A stretch of 36,121 nt of DNA from Polaromonas sp. AET17H-212 (lineage in GTDB: Bacteria > Pseudomonadota > Gammaproteobacteria > Burkholderiales > Burkholderiaceae_C). The notes beneath the pieces were generated by a model. That model searched no databases and was not told where the DNA came from. It was given only the letters and a program-made list of their open reading frames with translations. How positions within the stretch are numbered: position 1 is the stretch's first letter; every line of letters begins with the position of its first letter. Location: NCBI RefSeq assembly GCF_002379085.1, contig NZ_NBZW01000035.1, positions 1 through 36,121 of the forward strand. The letters are read 5' to 3'. The position numbers and the translations under genes were made by a program. Positions 35,834 to 36,121 of the stretch are shown piece by piece.

Positions 35834-36121
35834 ATGGGCAACAAACTTTACGTCGGCAATCTGCCTTACTCAGTCCGCGACGAAGACTTGCAACAATCTT
35901 TCGGCCAGTTTGGCGCTGTCACCAGCGCTAAAGTCATGATGGAACGCGACACCGGTCGCTCCAAAGGCTTTGGCTTTGTCGAAATGGGCAGCGATGCCGA
36001 AGCGCAGGCAGCCATTGCCGGCATGAACGGCCAGCCTCTTGGCGGTCGCAGCGTTGTCGTCAACGAAGCCCGTCCGATGGAAGCTCGTCCTCCACGCACC
36101 GGCGGCGGCTTCGGCGGCGGT
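35834..36121 (+). CDS. RRM-type glycine-rich RNA-binding protein, copy 2 (cut by window end)
   Basis: The first 96 residues are visible and identical in protein sequence to copy 1, with RNP2 LYVGNL and RNP1 KGFGFVEM, ending in the start of the glycine-rich tail. Over 288 shared bases I see only two silent differences (Phe codon at about 35910, Leu codon at about 36039). The same GAGGAG ribosome binding site is used. The gene continues past the right edge. It is a recent tandem duplicate or is kept the same by gene conversion. Confidence 0.93.
   Translation, partial: MGNKLYVGNLPYSVRDEDLQQSFGQFGAVTSAKVMMERDTGRSKGFGFVEMGSDAEAQAAIAGMNGQPLGGRSVVVNEARPMEARPPRTGGGFGGG

Overview
The window is dense, GC-rich chromosomal DNA from a betaproteobacterium of the order Burkholderiales, most likely Comamonadaceae (Polaromonas/Rhodoferax-like). 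This is inferred from the gene content (tkt-gap, lptD-surA-rsmA, metX-metW, a two-domain maeB, RRM-type Rbp proteins) and from short dispersed intergenic repeats of a kind I associate with that family. No tRNA, rRNA, CRISPR array or complete insertion sequence was seen.

Layout. 1-2272 (minus): gap (cut by the window edge) and tkt. 2494-4583 (plus): murU and pepP. 4599-5565 (minus): a ParD-like antitoxin with a perfect 13-bp-arm operator and a zeta-like toxin whose reading frame is broken by one base. 5899-8211: maeB. 8399-9262: a secreted RNase Sa/barnase-like ribonuclease and its barstar inhibitor. 9595-14432 (minus): lptD-surA-rsmA (outer-membrane biogenesis and rRNA dimethylation). 14542-17623 (plus): amgK, rsmE and an MFS transporter. 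AmgK and MurU are the two anhydro-MurNAc salvage enzymes and lie 11 kb apart here. 17684-20067 (minus): an alpha/beta hydrolase and an M20 peptidase. 20239-22894: DUF72 and a SulP transporter, convergent and overlapping. 22937-25212 (minus): a chromate-resistance pair (rhodanese-ChrB-like fusion and ChrA). 25338-27058 (minus): metX-metW behind a SAM-II riboswitch and an intrinsic terminator. 27275-28099: an FNT channel. 28106-28870 (minus): a GDT1/TMEM165-type cation exporter behind a yybP-ykoY manganese riboswitch. 28943-30232: amtB behind a probable sigma-54 promoter.

30327-34578 is the most interesting accessory block. A divergent ECF sigma factor/zinc-finger anti-sigma pair faces a TlpA-like thioredoxin and a bufferin-type peptide operon: a DUF2282 precursor with a Met/Lys-rich tail, a DUF692 MNIO enzyme, a DUF2063 partner and DoxX. 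Both the TlpA-like gene and the precursor gene carry the same promoter motif (GTAAG-N16-SGACC), so the cluster looks like a small self-contained metal/redox-stress regulon.

35085-36121: two tandem, nearly identical RRM/glycine-rich RNA-binding protein genes, each with its own promoter and a conserved long 5' leader. The second is cut by the window end. Domain and motif calls were made by eye; no database search was run.
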